Shown: piece after piece, positions 1 through 7,869 of the stretch
Layout of the letters: each line of letters opens with the position of its first letter
How positions within the stretch are numbered: position 1 is the stretch's first letter
Assembly (NCBI GenBank): GCA_016204425.1
Contig: JACQKR010000053.1
Span: 1-10,806 of the forward strand
DNA: 10,806 nucleotides
Source of the DNA: Candidatus Levyibacteriota bacterium
GTDB taxonomy: Bacteria; Patescibacteriota; Microgenomatia; Levybacterales; UBA12049
Reading direction: 5' to 3'
Notes under the pieces: model-generated
What the model was told of the DNA's origin: nothing
What the model saw: the letters and a program-made list of their open reading frames with translations, nothing else
Databases searched by the model: none
Translations under genes and position numbers: made by a program

Positions 1-1
1 C

Positions 2-961
2 AAAGTGCAAAATTCAAAGTCACAACGAAAAATTAAAAATTATTTTTTCTATTCTGTTGCGATTATATTTACTGCTTGCGCTTTGCTTCTTAAGCCGTAC
101 GCCATATTTTTTACCTTGCCGATGCTGTATCTTGCCTACGCTGAATTTGGATTAGGAATGATGAAGAAATGGCAATTGTATGTATTTGCAATACTTGCGG
201 TTTTGCCACTTGTCCTCTGGCGTTTTTGGATGGTGCAGTACCCAGAGGGAATTCCCGCAAGCGACTGGCTATTTAATGCAGGGAACATACGGTTTAAGGG
301 AGCATTTTTCTATTGGCTTTTTGCTGACCGGATTGGCAGGTTGCTGCTTGGTTATTGGGGACTAGCACTTTTCGTTATCGGAATATTGGCAAATAGTGTC
401 AACGGCGTTGTGCACCTACGGAAAGGCCGGTGGTTTTTTTACTCATTTCTCATTTCCGCATTGTGCTATATGACAGTCATAGCGCGGGGGAATGTGCAGC
501 ATGATTACTATCAAATACTCATCCTCCCAAGCATTGCAATATTCCTGGGCATCGGGAGTGCCTTTTTACTGAATCCGCCGAAGGGTGTAATCCATATTTT
601 GGTATCAAGAGGGGTATTGCTTTCTTGCATAGTTTTTGCATTTCTTTTTAGCTGGTATTTTGTTCGTGATTATTTCAATATCAACAACGAAAGTTTTATA
701 TCTGCCGGAAAAACTGCTGATGCAATACTTCCCAATGATGCAAGAGTAATCGCCCTCAACAATGGGGATACGAGTTTTTTGTATCATACCAACAGAAAGG
801 GTTGGGCGAGCTTTCAGAATGATATCCCCTCAATGATTGATCTCGGCGCAAAATATATGATTATTGCAAATCCGACAGAGAATGATTATTCGGGATTTGG
901 AACGGAGTATGAGATTGTTGCAGCAGACCATGATGTACTTATTCTCAAACTACACAAATGA
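2..961 (+). CDS. GT-C fold membrane glycosyltransferase (GT39/PMT-like), C-terminal part, truncated by window edge
   Basis: This is a polytopic membrane protein whose reading frame is open through the left edge. A GTG at position 5 could be read as a start, but the protein begins in mid-fold, so the N-terminal catalytic half with its first periplasmic loop is probably upstream. Visible residues contain several hydrophobic helices: about 14-30, 34-45, 55-73, 98-128, 143-158, 168-187 and 198-217, counted from the GTG. They include LLLKPYAIFFTLP and GNVQHDYYQILILPSIAI, phrases typical of dolichyl- or undecaprenyl-phosphate-sugar glycosyltransferases of the GT39/PMT_2 group. A soluble tail of about 100 residues follows the last helix, with alternating beta/alpha character. 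Such enzymes take sugar from a polyprenyl-phosphate donor on the outer membrane face. The TGA stop overlaps the ATG of the next gene (ATGA), which points to translational coupling. The family assignment is by pattern recognition; the acceptor is unknown. Confidence 0.72.
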   Translation, partial: KVQNSKSQRKIKNYFFYSVAIIFTACALLLKPYAIFFTLPMLYLAYAEFGLGMMKKWQLYVFAILAVLPLVLWRFWMVQYPEGIPASDWLFNAGNIRFKGAFFYWLFADRIGRLLLGYWGLALFVIGILANSVNGVVHLRKGRWFFYSFLISALCYMTVIARGNVQHDYYQILILPSIAIFLGIGSAFLLNPPKGVIHILVSRGVLLSCIVFAFLFSWYFVRDYFNINNESFISAGKTADAILPNDARVIALNNGDTSFLYHTNRKGWASFQNDIPSMIDLGAKYMIIANPTENDYSGFGTEYEIVAADHDVLILKLHK

Positions 962-2133
962 AAACCCTTTTTTTTACCTACGATTTTCCCTATCCTACGA
1001 CCAGTGGTGGAAAGACACGCGCATATAATCTCCTAAAACACGCAGGAGAGAATGTTGATATCACGCTTTTTTCCTTTACCCGCCAGGATTTTACTGACAC
1101 ATACAAGAAAGGATTACATGATATAAACATCAAGAAAATGTATCTCTTTCCACGAAAAAATGTCGGAGATTTTCAAAGCCTAGCTTCCATTTTTTCTTTC
1201 AGGAAATCTATTTTTCATTTACTCTATTATAGTAGTGAAGTGAAAGAGAAGCTGATGCAAGTCATACGCGATGAAAAAATCGATATTGTGCACTTTGAAT
1301 CTTTTTATACGGCATATTATTTATCAGACATAAGAAATCTTCCCGTGAAAACAATTTTTGGGACTGAAAATATCGAGCATAAAGTGTATGAGGATTATGT
1401 GAAATACGGATCTGCAGCATATCTTAAGCCGTTTTATTTTTTGGAGTCTCGAAAGATTAAACGGATGGAGGAGGAGTTTTATCGACTGAGTGATATATGT
1501 CTTGCTGTGACAGAGGAAGAATCTTTCTATATACGAAGTCATGGTGCAAAAAAATGTGCTGTGATAGAAAACGGAGTTGACCTTTCGTTGTTTCCGTTTG
1601 TTGAGCGGAAAGAGAAAAAAGAAAAAAACATTCTCTTCATTGGGAATTTTTCCTATTTTCCAAATGTTAGCGCGGTGAAATTTTTTTATCACAAGGTATT
1701 TGCAGATCTCCAACTGGATAATGTAACATTCACGATTATCGGGAAAGGCGTCGAGAAGCTTTCCCTCCGCGACACGAGGATAAAAACTATTCCGTATACT
1801 CCGTCGATTCAGGAAGCGTATAAAACTGCTGATGTATTTGTCTCGCCTGTTAGAATAGGAGGCGGGACAAATTTCAAAGTTCTTGAAGCAATGGCATCGG
1901 GCGTGCCAATCGTTGCCTTTCCTGACCGGGTCGAAGGACTAGGGATTGAGCACGAGAAGCACGCATTCCTTGCGAAAAATGCAAAAGAGTATCAAGAATA
2001 TCTGCGTTTGCTTTTACTGGATCATACGAAAGGGACAGACATGGCGAAGCATGCACGTACACTGGTTGAGGAGAGATATTCATGGAAAGAAATAGGAAAT
2101 AAAATGAACGCTGTCTGGAGGGACTTGGTATGA
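958..2133 (+). CDS. GT4-family glycosyltransferase (GT-B fold)
   Basis: A 391-residue cytosolic glycosyltransferase of normal family length, predicted to move a sugar from a nucleotide donor to a lipid-linked glycan. The N-terminal domain starts with a beta strand and a glycine-rich turn (PYPTTSGGKTRAYNLL, residues 11-26), the usual acceptor-side loop. The C-terminal Rossmann domain starts near residue 224 (NILFIGNFSYFPN) and carries SPVRIGGGTNFKVLEAMASG (296-315). This is the donor-site segment of GT4 enzymes, with Lys307 and Glu310 in the conserved places. The first Glu of the classic E-x7-E is replaced by Gly302, which I recognise as common in the GGGT-type subfamily and not a sign of decay. 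The start overlaps the previous stop by four bases and the stop overlaps the next start in the same way, so it is in a tightly coupled operon. No Shine-Dalgarno sequence precedes it. Sugar specificity cannot be read. Confidence 0.9.
   Translation: MKTLFFTYDFPYPTTSGGKTRAYNLLKHAGENVDITLFSFTRQDFTDTYKKGLHDINIKKMYLFPRKNVGDFQSLASIFSFRKSIFHLLYYSSEVKEKLMQVIRDEKIDIVHFESFYTAYYLSDIRNLPVKTIFGTENIEHKVYEDYVKYGSAAYLKPFYFLESRKIKRMEEEFYRLSDICLAVTEEESFYIRSHGAKKCAVIENGVDLSLFPFVERKEKKEKNILFIGNFSYFPNVSAVKFFYHKVFADLQLDNVTFTIIGKGVEKLSLRDTRIKTIPYTPSIQEAYKTADVFVSPVRIGGGTNFKVLEAMASGVPIVAFPDRVEGLGIEHEKHAFLAKNAKEYQEYLRLLLLDHTKGTDMAKHARTLVEERYSWKEIGNKMNAVWRDLV
2117..2123 (+). promoter_or_regulatory. Shine-Dalgarno sequence for the GT2 gene
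   Basis: GGAGGGA lies six bases before the ATG at 2130, inside the end of the upstream gene. It is the one strong ribosome binding site in the cluster and confirms the ATGA-overlap start. Most neighbouring starts lack any such sequence. Confidence 0.7.
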
Positions 2134-3026
2134 ATGCAGCAGATCTTTCGATAGTAATTGTGAGTTATAACGCAAAAGATTTTCTCAGGCGTTGTCTGAC
2201 ATCAATTCAAAAAAATCCCGCAAACATTTCGCACGAAGTAATCGTCGTTGACAACGCGTCTCCTGATGATTCAGCAGATATGGTGGAAAAAGAATTTCCT
2301 AAAGTTCACCTTATCGCACATAAGGAAAATGTCGGGTTCTCAAAAGCAAATAATATCGGGATTAAAAAATCATCGGGGAGATACGTTCTTTTCTTAAATC
2401 CGGATACGGAGATTGTAGATAACGCCTTGGAGGAAATGATTGATTTCATGGATGCGCATGAGGAAGCAGGAGCTGCTACGTGTTTTGTGAAAATGCCAAA
2501 TGGTAAATTGGACGATGCTGCACACCGCGGGTTTCCAACGCCATGGAATGCATTTTGTCATTTTTCAGGATTAGGGAAAGTATTTCCCAAAAGCATGCTT
2601 TTTAACGGATATCATATGGGATGGAAAGATCTTGATCGAGTGCATGAAATTGAGGTGTTGGCAGGTGCATTTATGATCGTTCGGCGGGAGGCAGGAGAGC
2701 AAGTCGGGTGGTGGGATGAGGATTATTTTTTTTATGGTGAAGATGTGGATTTCTGTTATGTGCTCTGGGAAAAGGGATGGAAAATATTTTTTGTACCCGG
2801 TGTCACAGTTCTTCACAATAAAGGAGTATCAGGGGGAATCAGAAAAGAATCCGAGAGCGTCACGACTGCAGATATTAAGACAAGACGAAGAGTCACGAAG
2901 GCTCGGTTTGATGCAATGAAAATATTTTATAACAAACATTACGTTCAGAAGTATCCGAAACTTGTTACGTGGATCATGCTCAGTATGATTGATGTAAAAT
3001 ACCGGTTTACTCTGAAAAAACTTTGA
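2130..3026 (+). CDS. GT2-family glycosyltransferase, rhamnosyltransferase-like
   Basis: A 298-residue inverting GT-A glycosyltransferase. The N-terminus LSIVIVSYNAKDFLRRCL (6-23) is the GT2 opening strand and helix. VVDNASPDDS (39-48) is the nucleotide-binding Asp strand. NPDTEI (90-95) is the DxD-like metal and donor site. The acceptor-side motifs GAFMIVRR (179-186) and DEDYFFYGEDVDFCY (196-210, with the catalytic-base ED at 204-205) follow. This order is characteristic of the WbbL/rhamnosyltransferase-like branch. The C-terminal tail of about 60 residues is basic and may be membrane-associating. It would add one sugar in the cytosol to a lipid-linked glycan. It starts in an ATGA overlap and has a good Shine-Dalgarno sequence. 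Its TGA stop is embedded in the putative extended -10 box of the next gene. Rhamnose specificity is only a family tendency. Confidence 0.9.
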   Translation: MNAADLSIVIVSYNAKDFLRRCLTSIQKNPANISHEVIVVDNASPDDSADMVEKEFPKVHLIAHKENVGFSKANNIGIKKSSGRYVLFLNPDTEIVDNALEEMIDFMDAHEEAGAATCFVKMPNGKLDDAAHRGFPTPWNAFCHFSGLGKVFPKSMLFNGYHMGWKDLDRVHEIEVLAGAFMIVRREAGEQVGWWDEDYFFYGEDVDFCYVLWEKGWKIFFVPGVTVLHNKGVSGGIRKESESVTTADIKTRRRVTKARFDAMKIFYNKHYVQKYPKLVTWIMLSMIDVKYRFTLKKL

Positions 3027-3032
3027 TATAAA
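3006..3032 (+). promoter_or_regulatory. Putative extended -10 promoter for the aminotransferase gene
   Basis: TGA-TATAAA (3024-3032) fits the extended -10 form TGn-TATAAT. It overlaps the stop codon of the preceding gene and ends eleven bases before the ATG at 3044. A poor -35 candidate, TTTACT, lies at 3006-3011 with a 15-base spacer. Transcription would begin near 3039 and give a 5' leader of only about five bases. The support is motif match and position only. Confidence 0.35.
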
Positions 3033-3043
3033 ATTGCATTGTT

Positions 3044-3880
3044 ATGGAAGAGATACATTTTCTTGATGATATATGGGTAGGCAAGGATGATCTAAAAGTC
3101 TCTGTTTTTGATTTATCAGTTGCCAGGGGGTATGGCATTTTTGATTTCCTCAGAACATATGGCAATAAACCCTTCCGGTTAGCCGAGCATATAGACCGGC
3201 TTTTTATATCCGCAAAGCTTCTGGATATTGCAGTCCCCAAAAGCAAAGAAGAGATTGAAAAAATCGTTTATGAGGGGATTGAGAAAAATGCTTTCAAAGA
3301 GACTGCGATAAAAATCATCGTTACCGGGGGCATAAGCATAGACTCTATTACGCCGGGCAAGCCATCTTTTATCGTCACGTTTACCAAAGCCCCCGAATAT
3401 CCACAGGATTACTATACAAAGGGTGTAAAAATAATTACACTCCCTTTTACGCGGTTTCTACCTGAGGTAAAATCGCTGGATTACTTTGCTGCTGTTGTCG
3501 GTATGAAAAAAGCTGCGTCACTTGGAGCGAAAGAAGTGCTCTATATTGATGAGGAGCAGAGGATAACGGAATGCACAAGGAATAATATTTTTTTTGTTAA
3601 AAACAATTCGTTAGTGACGCCTGCTGAAAAAGGTATTTTAAAAGGAATTACAAGAAAAGTAGTGCTGGAAGCAGCGAAAAAAGTCTCTATCAATGTTACG
3701 GAAAGGGAAATTACGCTTGATGAGCTGCCTTTTTTTCAGGAAGCATTCAACACCGCATCGACTGTGGAAGTGCTTCCTGTTGTGACAATTGACGATACAG
3801 CTATTGGCGACGGAGCCGTCGGTCCCGTGACAAAGAAAATCATGAAAGCATTTAGGGATATTACCAGTGATAGAGGCTGA
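3044..3880 (+). CDS. Class IV PLP-dependent aminotransferase (branched-chain / D-amino-acid transaminase-like)
   Basis: A 278-residue fold-type IV PLP enzyme, the normal length for the family. Residues 28-38 (RGYGIFDFLRT) form the N-terminal signature near the active site, followed by RLAEHIDRL (45-53). Lys143 in EVKSLDYFAA is in the position of the Schiff-base lysine. ECTRNNIFF (176-184) is the family signature with Glu176 expected to contact the pyridine nitrogen. TPAEKGILKGITR (192-204) forms the phosphate-side loop. Family members include branched-chain amino acid aminotransferase, D-alanine transaminase and aminodeoxychorismate lyase. The sequence alone does not settle which, so no gene symbol is given. 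It sits between glycosyltransferases but is separated by 17 bases upstream and 51 downstream, each containing a promoter-like motif. It may therefore be an independently expressed metabolic gene inserted in the cluster. No Shine-Dalgarno sequence is present. Confidence 0.88.
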   Translation: MEEIHFLDDIWVGKDDLKVSVFDLSVARGYGIFDFLRTYGNKPFRLAEHIDRLFISAKLLDIAVPKSKEEIEKIVYEGIEKNAFKETAIKIIVTGGISIDSITPGKPSFIVTFTKAPEYPQDYYTKGVKIITLPFTRFLPEVKSLDYFAAVVGMKKAASLGAKEVLYIDEEQRITECTRNNIFFVKNNSLVTPAEKGILKGITRKVVLEAAKKVSINVTEREITLDELPFFQEAFNTASTVEVLPVVTIDDTAIGDGAVGPVTKKIMKAFRDITSDRG

Positions 3881-3897
3881 TTTCACCCCTTCCGCAA

Positions 3898-3925
3898 TTT
3901 AACACCTTCCTTGCTGTGCTATACT
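3898..3925 (+). promoter_or_regulatory. Putative extended -10 promoter giving a leaderless mRNA for the second GT4 gene
   Basis: TGC-TATACT (3917-3925) is a very good extended -10 box. A weak -35, TTTAAC, lies at 3898-3903 with a 16-base spacer. The start codon at 3932 lies seven bases past the last -10 base, exactly where transcription should begin, so the mRNA would start at or next to the ATG. The same CTGTGCTA core recurs before the gene at 9150. Confidence 0.5.
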
Positions 3926-3931
3926 GAGCGT

Positions 3932-5032
3932 ATGAAAATTGGGATTGATGCTCGATTTTGGAATGAGACAGGAGTCGGGAGATATGTCCAGAATTTAATA
4001 CGTGAACTTGCGGAACTCGATAGGAAAAATCACTACATTATTTTTCTCAGAAAAGAAGAATTCCTATCACTCTCTTTTCCGGAGAACTTCGAAAAGCGTC
4101 TTGCCAATATCCAATGGCATACGATTCGTGAGCAGGTCCAATTCACCATGCTTCTGCAAAAAGAAGATCTCGATCTCATGCACTTTACCTATTTTTCAAT
4201 CCCACTTGCCTACAGTAAACCCTTTGTCGTCACCATACATGATTTGATTTTGCATCATTATCCAACCGGGAAAGCATCGATACTCCCCTTTGTTTTTTAT
4301 CAATCGAAACTTTTTGGATATAAAGTGATTATGAAGCAGGCCGCAAAGCGCGCGAAGAAGATCATTACTGTATCACATGCGACAAAGTCAGAGATCGTCG
4401 ATCATTTAAAAGTAAAAGAAGAAAAAGTAGCAGTGATTTACGAAGGTGTTGATAAAGGAGTTCTGGGTGCCGTTTCTAAAAACGGACGAAAAAAACCATA
4501 TTTTTTGTATGTCGGGAATACCTATCCGCATAAGAATGTGCAATTTCTCGCAGATGCGTTTTTGACGGCGTTTCCTAGCAATACACATGAGCTTTTGTTT
4601 GTCGGAAGAAATGATTTTTTTACCAAACGCTTCAAAGCACACATTGAGAAGAAAAATGCATCCGAAAGCATTCATTTCCTTCATAGTCTCTCGGATAAGG
4701 AGTTGGGGAATCTCTACAGAAATGCCGTTTCTTTTGTCTTGCCTTCTCTTATGGAGGGGTTTGGACTGCCATGTCTTGAGGCAATGGCAAACAAAACACT
4801 CGTTCTTGCCTCGGATATCCCGTCTCTTCGGGAAATCTGTCAAACGGGCGCACTGTATTTTGATCCGACCGACCAAGATTCTTTGGTAAAACGCCTGAGG
4901 GAGGTGGTAAAGAAGGAAAAATCAGTATTTGCAAAACAGCTTAAGGAAGGGTACACTCGAGCAATGTCATTTTCTTGGAGAACAATGGCACAGAAGACAC
5001 TGCGCGTTTATGAAAGTAGCACTCGTTTATGA
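3932..5032 (+). CDS. GT4-family glycosyltransferase (GT-B fold)
   Basis: A 366-residue glycosyltransferase. The in-frame TTG at 3911 is rejected as start because MKIGIDARFWNETGVGRYVQ from the ATG at 3932 is the standard first strand and acceptor loop of this group, and because a -10 box lies between the two positions. The N-terminal domain ends near residue 180. The donor domain begins at FLYVGNTYPHKN (191-202, with the conserved Lys201). The classic E-x7-E is intact: Glu275 and Glu283 in SLMEGFGLPCLEAM. It resembles mannosyl- and other hexosyltransferases of O-antigen and exopolysaccharide clusters. Its end overlaps the next gene by 23 bases, so the two should be co-translated. Donor and acceptor are not readable from sequence. 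Confidence 0.91.
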   Translation: MKIGIDARFWNETGVGRYVQNLIRELAELDRKNHYIIFLRKEEFLSLSFPENFEKRLANIQWHTIREQVQFTMLLQKEDLDLMHFTYFSIPLAYSKPFVVTIHDLILHHYPTGKASILPFVFYQSKLFGYKVIMKQAAKRAKKIITVSHATKSEIVDHLKVKEEKVAVIYEGVDKGVLGAVSKNGRKKPYFLYVGNTYPHKNVQFLADAFLTAFPSNTHELLFVGRNDFFTKRFKAHIEKKNASESIHFLHSLSDKELGNLYRNAVSFVLPSLMEGFGLPCLEAMANKTLVLASDIPSLREICQTGALYFDPTDQDSLVKRLREVVKKEKSVFAKQLKEGYTRAMSFSWRTMAQKTLRVYESSTRL

Positions 5033-6086
5033 CAGGGTAAATAAATGGGGTGGAGCCGAACGTGTCCTTCTGGCGCTTCATAAGATCTTCCCGGATGCTC
5101 CGTTATTCACATCTGTTTATGATAGAGAACACGCTCCCTGGGCAAGAATTTTTCAGGTAAAACCGTCATTCCTTCAGCGGTTTCCTTTTGCGCAACGACA
5201 TCACGAATTGTACGCTTCCCTCATGCCACTAGCGTTTGAAGAAATGACGTTAGATGGATTCGAGCTTGTTATTTCAGTGACGAGCGAGGCAGCAAAAGGA
5301 ATTCTTACCAAACCGTACACAAAACATATCTGTTACTGCCTGACACCGACCCGATATCTTTGGAGTGGGTATGATGAGTACTTCCCAAATGCCGGGTTTC
5401 GGTCTATTGCGAGTCCCGCTATCTCGTATCTGCGCCGGTGGGATCTTCAGGCATCAGTCCGTCCTGATGCACTTCTCGCTATTTCTCAGGAAGTAAAAAA
5501 TAGAATACAAAAATATTACAAGCGGGACGCAGCCATAGTATACCCTCCTGTGCAACTGGCAGAAAAAGCAGTACTTTCCCGCAAGCAGAAACAATCTGAC
5601 TTCTACCTCGTTGTGTCAAGGCTAGTACCGTATAAACGGGTCGATCTTGCTATACAAGCGTGCAACAAATTGCAAAAAAATCTCAAAATTGTGGGTGTTG
5701 GAAGTGAGGAGACGCGTTTAAAAAGTATGGCAGGACCGACTATTCAATTCCTCGGAAACTTGACTGATATTGAGCTTGTAGAGTATTATAGGAGCTGTAA
5801 GGCGCTTATTTTTCCGGGAAAAGAGGATTTCGGTCTCGTCGTTGTGGAAGCACAAGGATTTGGAAAACCCGTTATCGCATATAAGGGCGGCGGTGCACTC
5901 GAGACGATTATCGATCGGAAAACAGGATTGTTCTTTGATCGACAGAACGCAGCATCATTGACCCAGGCTCTTGTAACATTTGAACGCGTCGGGTTTCATA
6001 AAGAAGCATGCAGAAAAAACGCCGAACAGTTCAGTTTTAAGCATTTTAAGACAAGATTTTTGTCAATCATCGCGGAAGTACGGTAA
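5010..6086 (+). CDS. GT4-family glycosyltransferase, mannosyltransferase-like (WbaZ-type)
   Basis: A 358-residue GT-B enzyme. A longer frame exists from a TTG at 4929, but MKVALVYDRVNKWGGAERVL at the ATG 5010 is the canonical N-terminus, with the W-GGAE acceptor loop at 13-17. ICYCLTPTRYLW (107-118) is a phrase I associate with mannosyltransferases of the WbaZ/WcaC type. The donor domain starts near residue 198 (FYLVVSRLVPYKRVDLAI, Lys209). The E-x7-E is intact (Glu272 and Glu280 in KEDFGLVVVEA), followed by GGGALETI (293-300). The gene starts 23 bases inside its upstream neighbour with no Shine-Dalgarno sequence and stops four bases before the manC-like gene. Adjacency to a GDP-mannose-producing enzyme supports mannose as donor sugar; this remains an inference. 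Confidence 0.9.
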   Translation: MKVALVYDRVNKWGGAERVLLALHKIFPDAPLFTSVYDREHAPWARIFQVKPSFLQRFPFAQRHHELYASLMPLAFEEMTLDGFELVISVTSEAAKGILTKPYTKHICYCLTPTRYLWSGYDEYFPNAGFRSIASPAISYLRRWDLQASVRPDALLAISQEVKNRIQKYYKRDAAIVYPPVQLAEKAVLSRKQKQSDFYLVVSRLVPYKRVDLAIQACNKLQKNLKIVGVGSEETRLKSMAGPTIQFLGNLTDIELVEYYRSCKALIFPGKEDFGLVVVEAQGFGKPVIAYKGGGALETIIDRKTGLFFDRQNAASLTQALVTFERVGFHKEACRKNAEQFSFKHFKTRFLSIIAEVR

Positions 6087-6090
6087 ATAT

Positions 6091-7173
6091 ATGAAAGTAG
6101 TTATTTTTGCAGGGGGAGTCGGATCCCGGCTCTGGCCACTATCGAGAAAACATACACCAAAACAGTTTGAGAAAATCGTTGGAGAGAAATCAACGCTGCA
6201 GTTGGCTGTCGAGCGCGTGTCCCCACTTTTCAAGCCGGAGGATATCTTTATCTCAAGCGGTGAACGATTTAAGGACGTATTGTATGAACAGCTCCCCCAG
6301 TTGCCAAGGAAGAACATTCTTCTTGAACCTGAGATGCGGGATGTAGGAGCGGCGGTCGGGCTTGTTACCGCAGTTTTGGCAAAGATAGCAAAAAATGAAC
6401 CGTTTATCATACTTTGGAGTGACCATCTGGTAAAAAACGTTGAAATGTTCAGACAAGTCATCAGTGCTGTGGGGAAAAATCTTGAGAGAGATAAAGAGCG
6501 CATCATTTTTATGGGGCAAAAACCCCGTTTTGCCAGTCAAAACCTCGGCTGGATTGAATACGGGAAGAAAGAGAAATCAGTAGACGGATTGGCTATTTTC
6601 TCTTTCAAAAGTTTTCATTATCGACCGGATCATGATACTGCTGAGAAATTTCTCCATTCAAAGCAGTATTTTTGGAACCCGGGGTATTTTGGGACAACGC
6701 CCGGATTTCTCTTTTCACTTTATAAAAAATTTGCACCCGAGATGTACGAGCAGCTTTTGAAAATCCAAGCAGCGTGGGATACGCCAAATTTCTCAAAAAA
6801 ATTAAGCGAAATCTATCCGAAGCTTCAAAAAGTGTCATTTGACAACCTCATTCTTGAAAGAATAAGCAGCAAAGACGCGTATGTTGTCGGTGCGGATTTG
6901 GGATGGAGTGATATCGGTGCATGGGAATCGCTCAAAGAAGCGCTCGCCCAACGCGAAGATGAAAACGTGACACGGGGGAAAGTCATGCTTACCGAAGCAG
7001 TGGATACGCTTGTTTTCAATTACACCGATCAGCTGGTTGTCGGGATAGATCTGAACGAGTTTCTGGTTATCAACACCGAAGATGTTTTGTTGATTTGTCC
7101 GAAGAATTCAGTACCGAAGATAAAAAAACTTGTTGAAAATCTGAGCGGCAGCCCTCATGAACATCTTACATGA
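6091..7173 (+). CDS. manC: Mannose-1-phosphate guanylyltransferase (GDP-mannose synthesis)
   Basis: A 360-residue nucleotidyltransferase that would make GDP-mannose from mannose 1-phosphate and GTP. The ATG at 6091 is chosen over longer in-frame options from 5980 because the protein then begins MKVVIFAGGVGSRLWPLSRK, the signature GTP-binding loop (GGxGxRLWPLSR at 8-19), with Lys24 following. Further family motifs are SDH (110-112), FWNPGYF (194-200) and DLGWSDIGAWESL (269-281). The length fits the monofunctional type without a C-terminal phosphomannose isomerase cupin domain. Two motifs deviate: EPEMRDVGAA (79-88) stands where I expect the form EPxxRNTAPA, and SDH where ADH is usual. The gene starts four bases after its neighbour and overlaps the next gene (ATGA). 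GGAAG about 14 bases upstream is too distant to be a convincing ribosome site. GDP-mannose is the likely donor for a neighbouring GT4 enzyme. Confidence 0.85.
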   Translation: MKVVIFAGGVGSRLWPLSRKHTPKQFEKIVGEKSTLQLAVERVSPLFKPEDIFISSGERFKDVLYEQLPQLPRKNILLEPEMRDVGAAVGLVTAVLAKIAKNEPFIILWSDHLVKNVEMFRQVISAVGKNLERDKERIIFMGQKPRFASQNLGWIEYGKKEKSVDGLAIFSFKSFHYRPDHDTAEKFLHSKQYFWNPGYFGTTPGFLFSLYKKFAPEMYEQLLKIQAAWDTPNFSKKLSEIYPKLQKVSFDNLILERISSKDAYVVGADLGWSDIGAWESLKEALAQREDENVTRGKVMLTEAVDTLVFNYTDQLVVGIDLNEFLVINTEDVLLICPKNSVPKIKKLVENLSGSPHEHLT

Positions 7174-7838
7174 TGCCCTACATTGAAATCAAAAAGAGCC
7201 CGTTGTATGAGCTGACGAAACGTCTGCTTGATGTCCTTGCATCTCTTTTTCTCCTCGTTATTTTTTTCCCGATCATTCTTTTTGTTGCTGTTTCAATCAA
7301 AATTAACTCTCCCGGTCCGATTCTTGCCGATACACCAGAGCGGGTCGGGCGCAATGGAAAACCGTTCAAGATGTTTAAATTTCGCTCGATGGTCCAAAAC
7401 GCACACGAGCTTCTCAGGGAAAATCCGGAATTTACGAAGCTCTATGAAACATATAAAAAGGGTAGCTATAAATTAAAGGATGATCCTCGAATTACGACCA
7501 TCGGCCGTTTTATCAGGAAGCATTCACTTGATGAAGTGCCGCAGCTCGTCAATATCCTCAAGGGTGACATGAGCCTTGTTGGTCCGAGGGCTTACTATCC
7601 TGATGAGCTTCGTGATCAGCAAAAGAAATACCCCTCAACCCGTGAGCCGGTGAAGATCGTGCTTTCTGTCCGGCCCGGCCTCACAGGGCACTGGCAGGTG
7701 TCGGGAAGAAGTGAGATAAACTTTGATAAACGGATCGAGATGGATGCTATGTATGTCCGCAAGCGTTCCCTTCTCTACGACCTTGCGATCATCGCACGCA
7801 CGCCCTGGGCAATGATCTCCGGCAAAGGCGCTTTGTAA
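7170..7838 (+). CDS. Polyprenyl-phosphate sugar-1-phosphate transferase (initiating, PF02397 type)
   Basis: A 222-residue monotopic phosphoglycosyl transferase that starts glycan assembly by moving a sugar 1-phosphate from a nucleotide sugar onto undecaprenyl phosphate at the cytosolic membrane face. One hydrophobic segment (about 22-43) precedes the catalytic domain, as in the short PglC-like forms; the four-helix N-terminus of WbaP/WcaJ is absent. Diagnostic motifs are RVGRNGKPFKMFKFRSM (58-74), the catalytic Asp121-Glu122 dyad in SLDEVPQLVNILKGDMSLVG (119-138) with PR at 139-140, and RPGLTGHWQVSGRS (168-181). ATGATG offers two adjacent starts (7170 or 7173); the first gives the ATGA overlap with manC. 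It is the last gene of the cluster. The sugar could be a hexose or an amino sugar. Confidence 0.92.
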   Translation: MMPYIEIKKSPLYELTKRLLDVLASLFLLVIFFPIILFVAVSIKINSPGPILADTPERVGRNGKPFKMFKFRSMVQNAHELLRENPEFTKLYETYKKGSYKLKDDPRITTIGRFIRKHSLDEVPQLVNILKGDMSLVGPRAYYPDELRDQQKKYPSTREPVKIVLSVRPGLTGHWQVSGRSEINFDKRIEMDAMYVRKRSLLYDLAIIARTPWAMISGKGAL

Positions 7839-7869
7839 CTCCTAAAATTTCTTGAGCGTCTTTGATACA

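Noticed and set aside
1324..1713. Open frame of 129 codons on the - strand
   Set aside because: It lies wholly inside the first GT4 gene, is low-complexity and Lys/Phe-rich, and has no recognisable motif; the + strand protein has all family signatures.
3911..3931. TTG start extending the second GT4 gene by seven residues
   Set aside because: The family N-terminus begins at the ATG 3932, and the extension overlaps a strong extended -10 box.
4406..4876. Open frame of 156 codons on the - strand
   Set aside because: It is antisense to the donor domain of the second GT4 gene; composition and motifs support only the + strand.
4929..5009. TTG start extending the third GT4 gene by 27 residues
   Set aside because: The extra residues would lie entirely inside the upstream gene and precede the canonical MKVALVYDRV N-terminus.
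958..7173. Recoding of TGA as glycine, as in some CPR lineages
   Set aside because: TGA ends several genes exactly where family length and the next start codon require, for example at 959-961, 2131-2133, 3024-3026 and 7171-7173.
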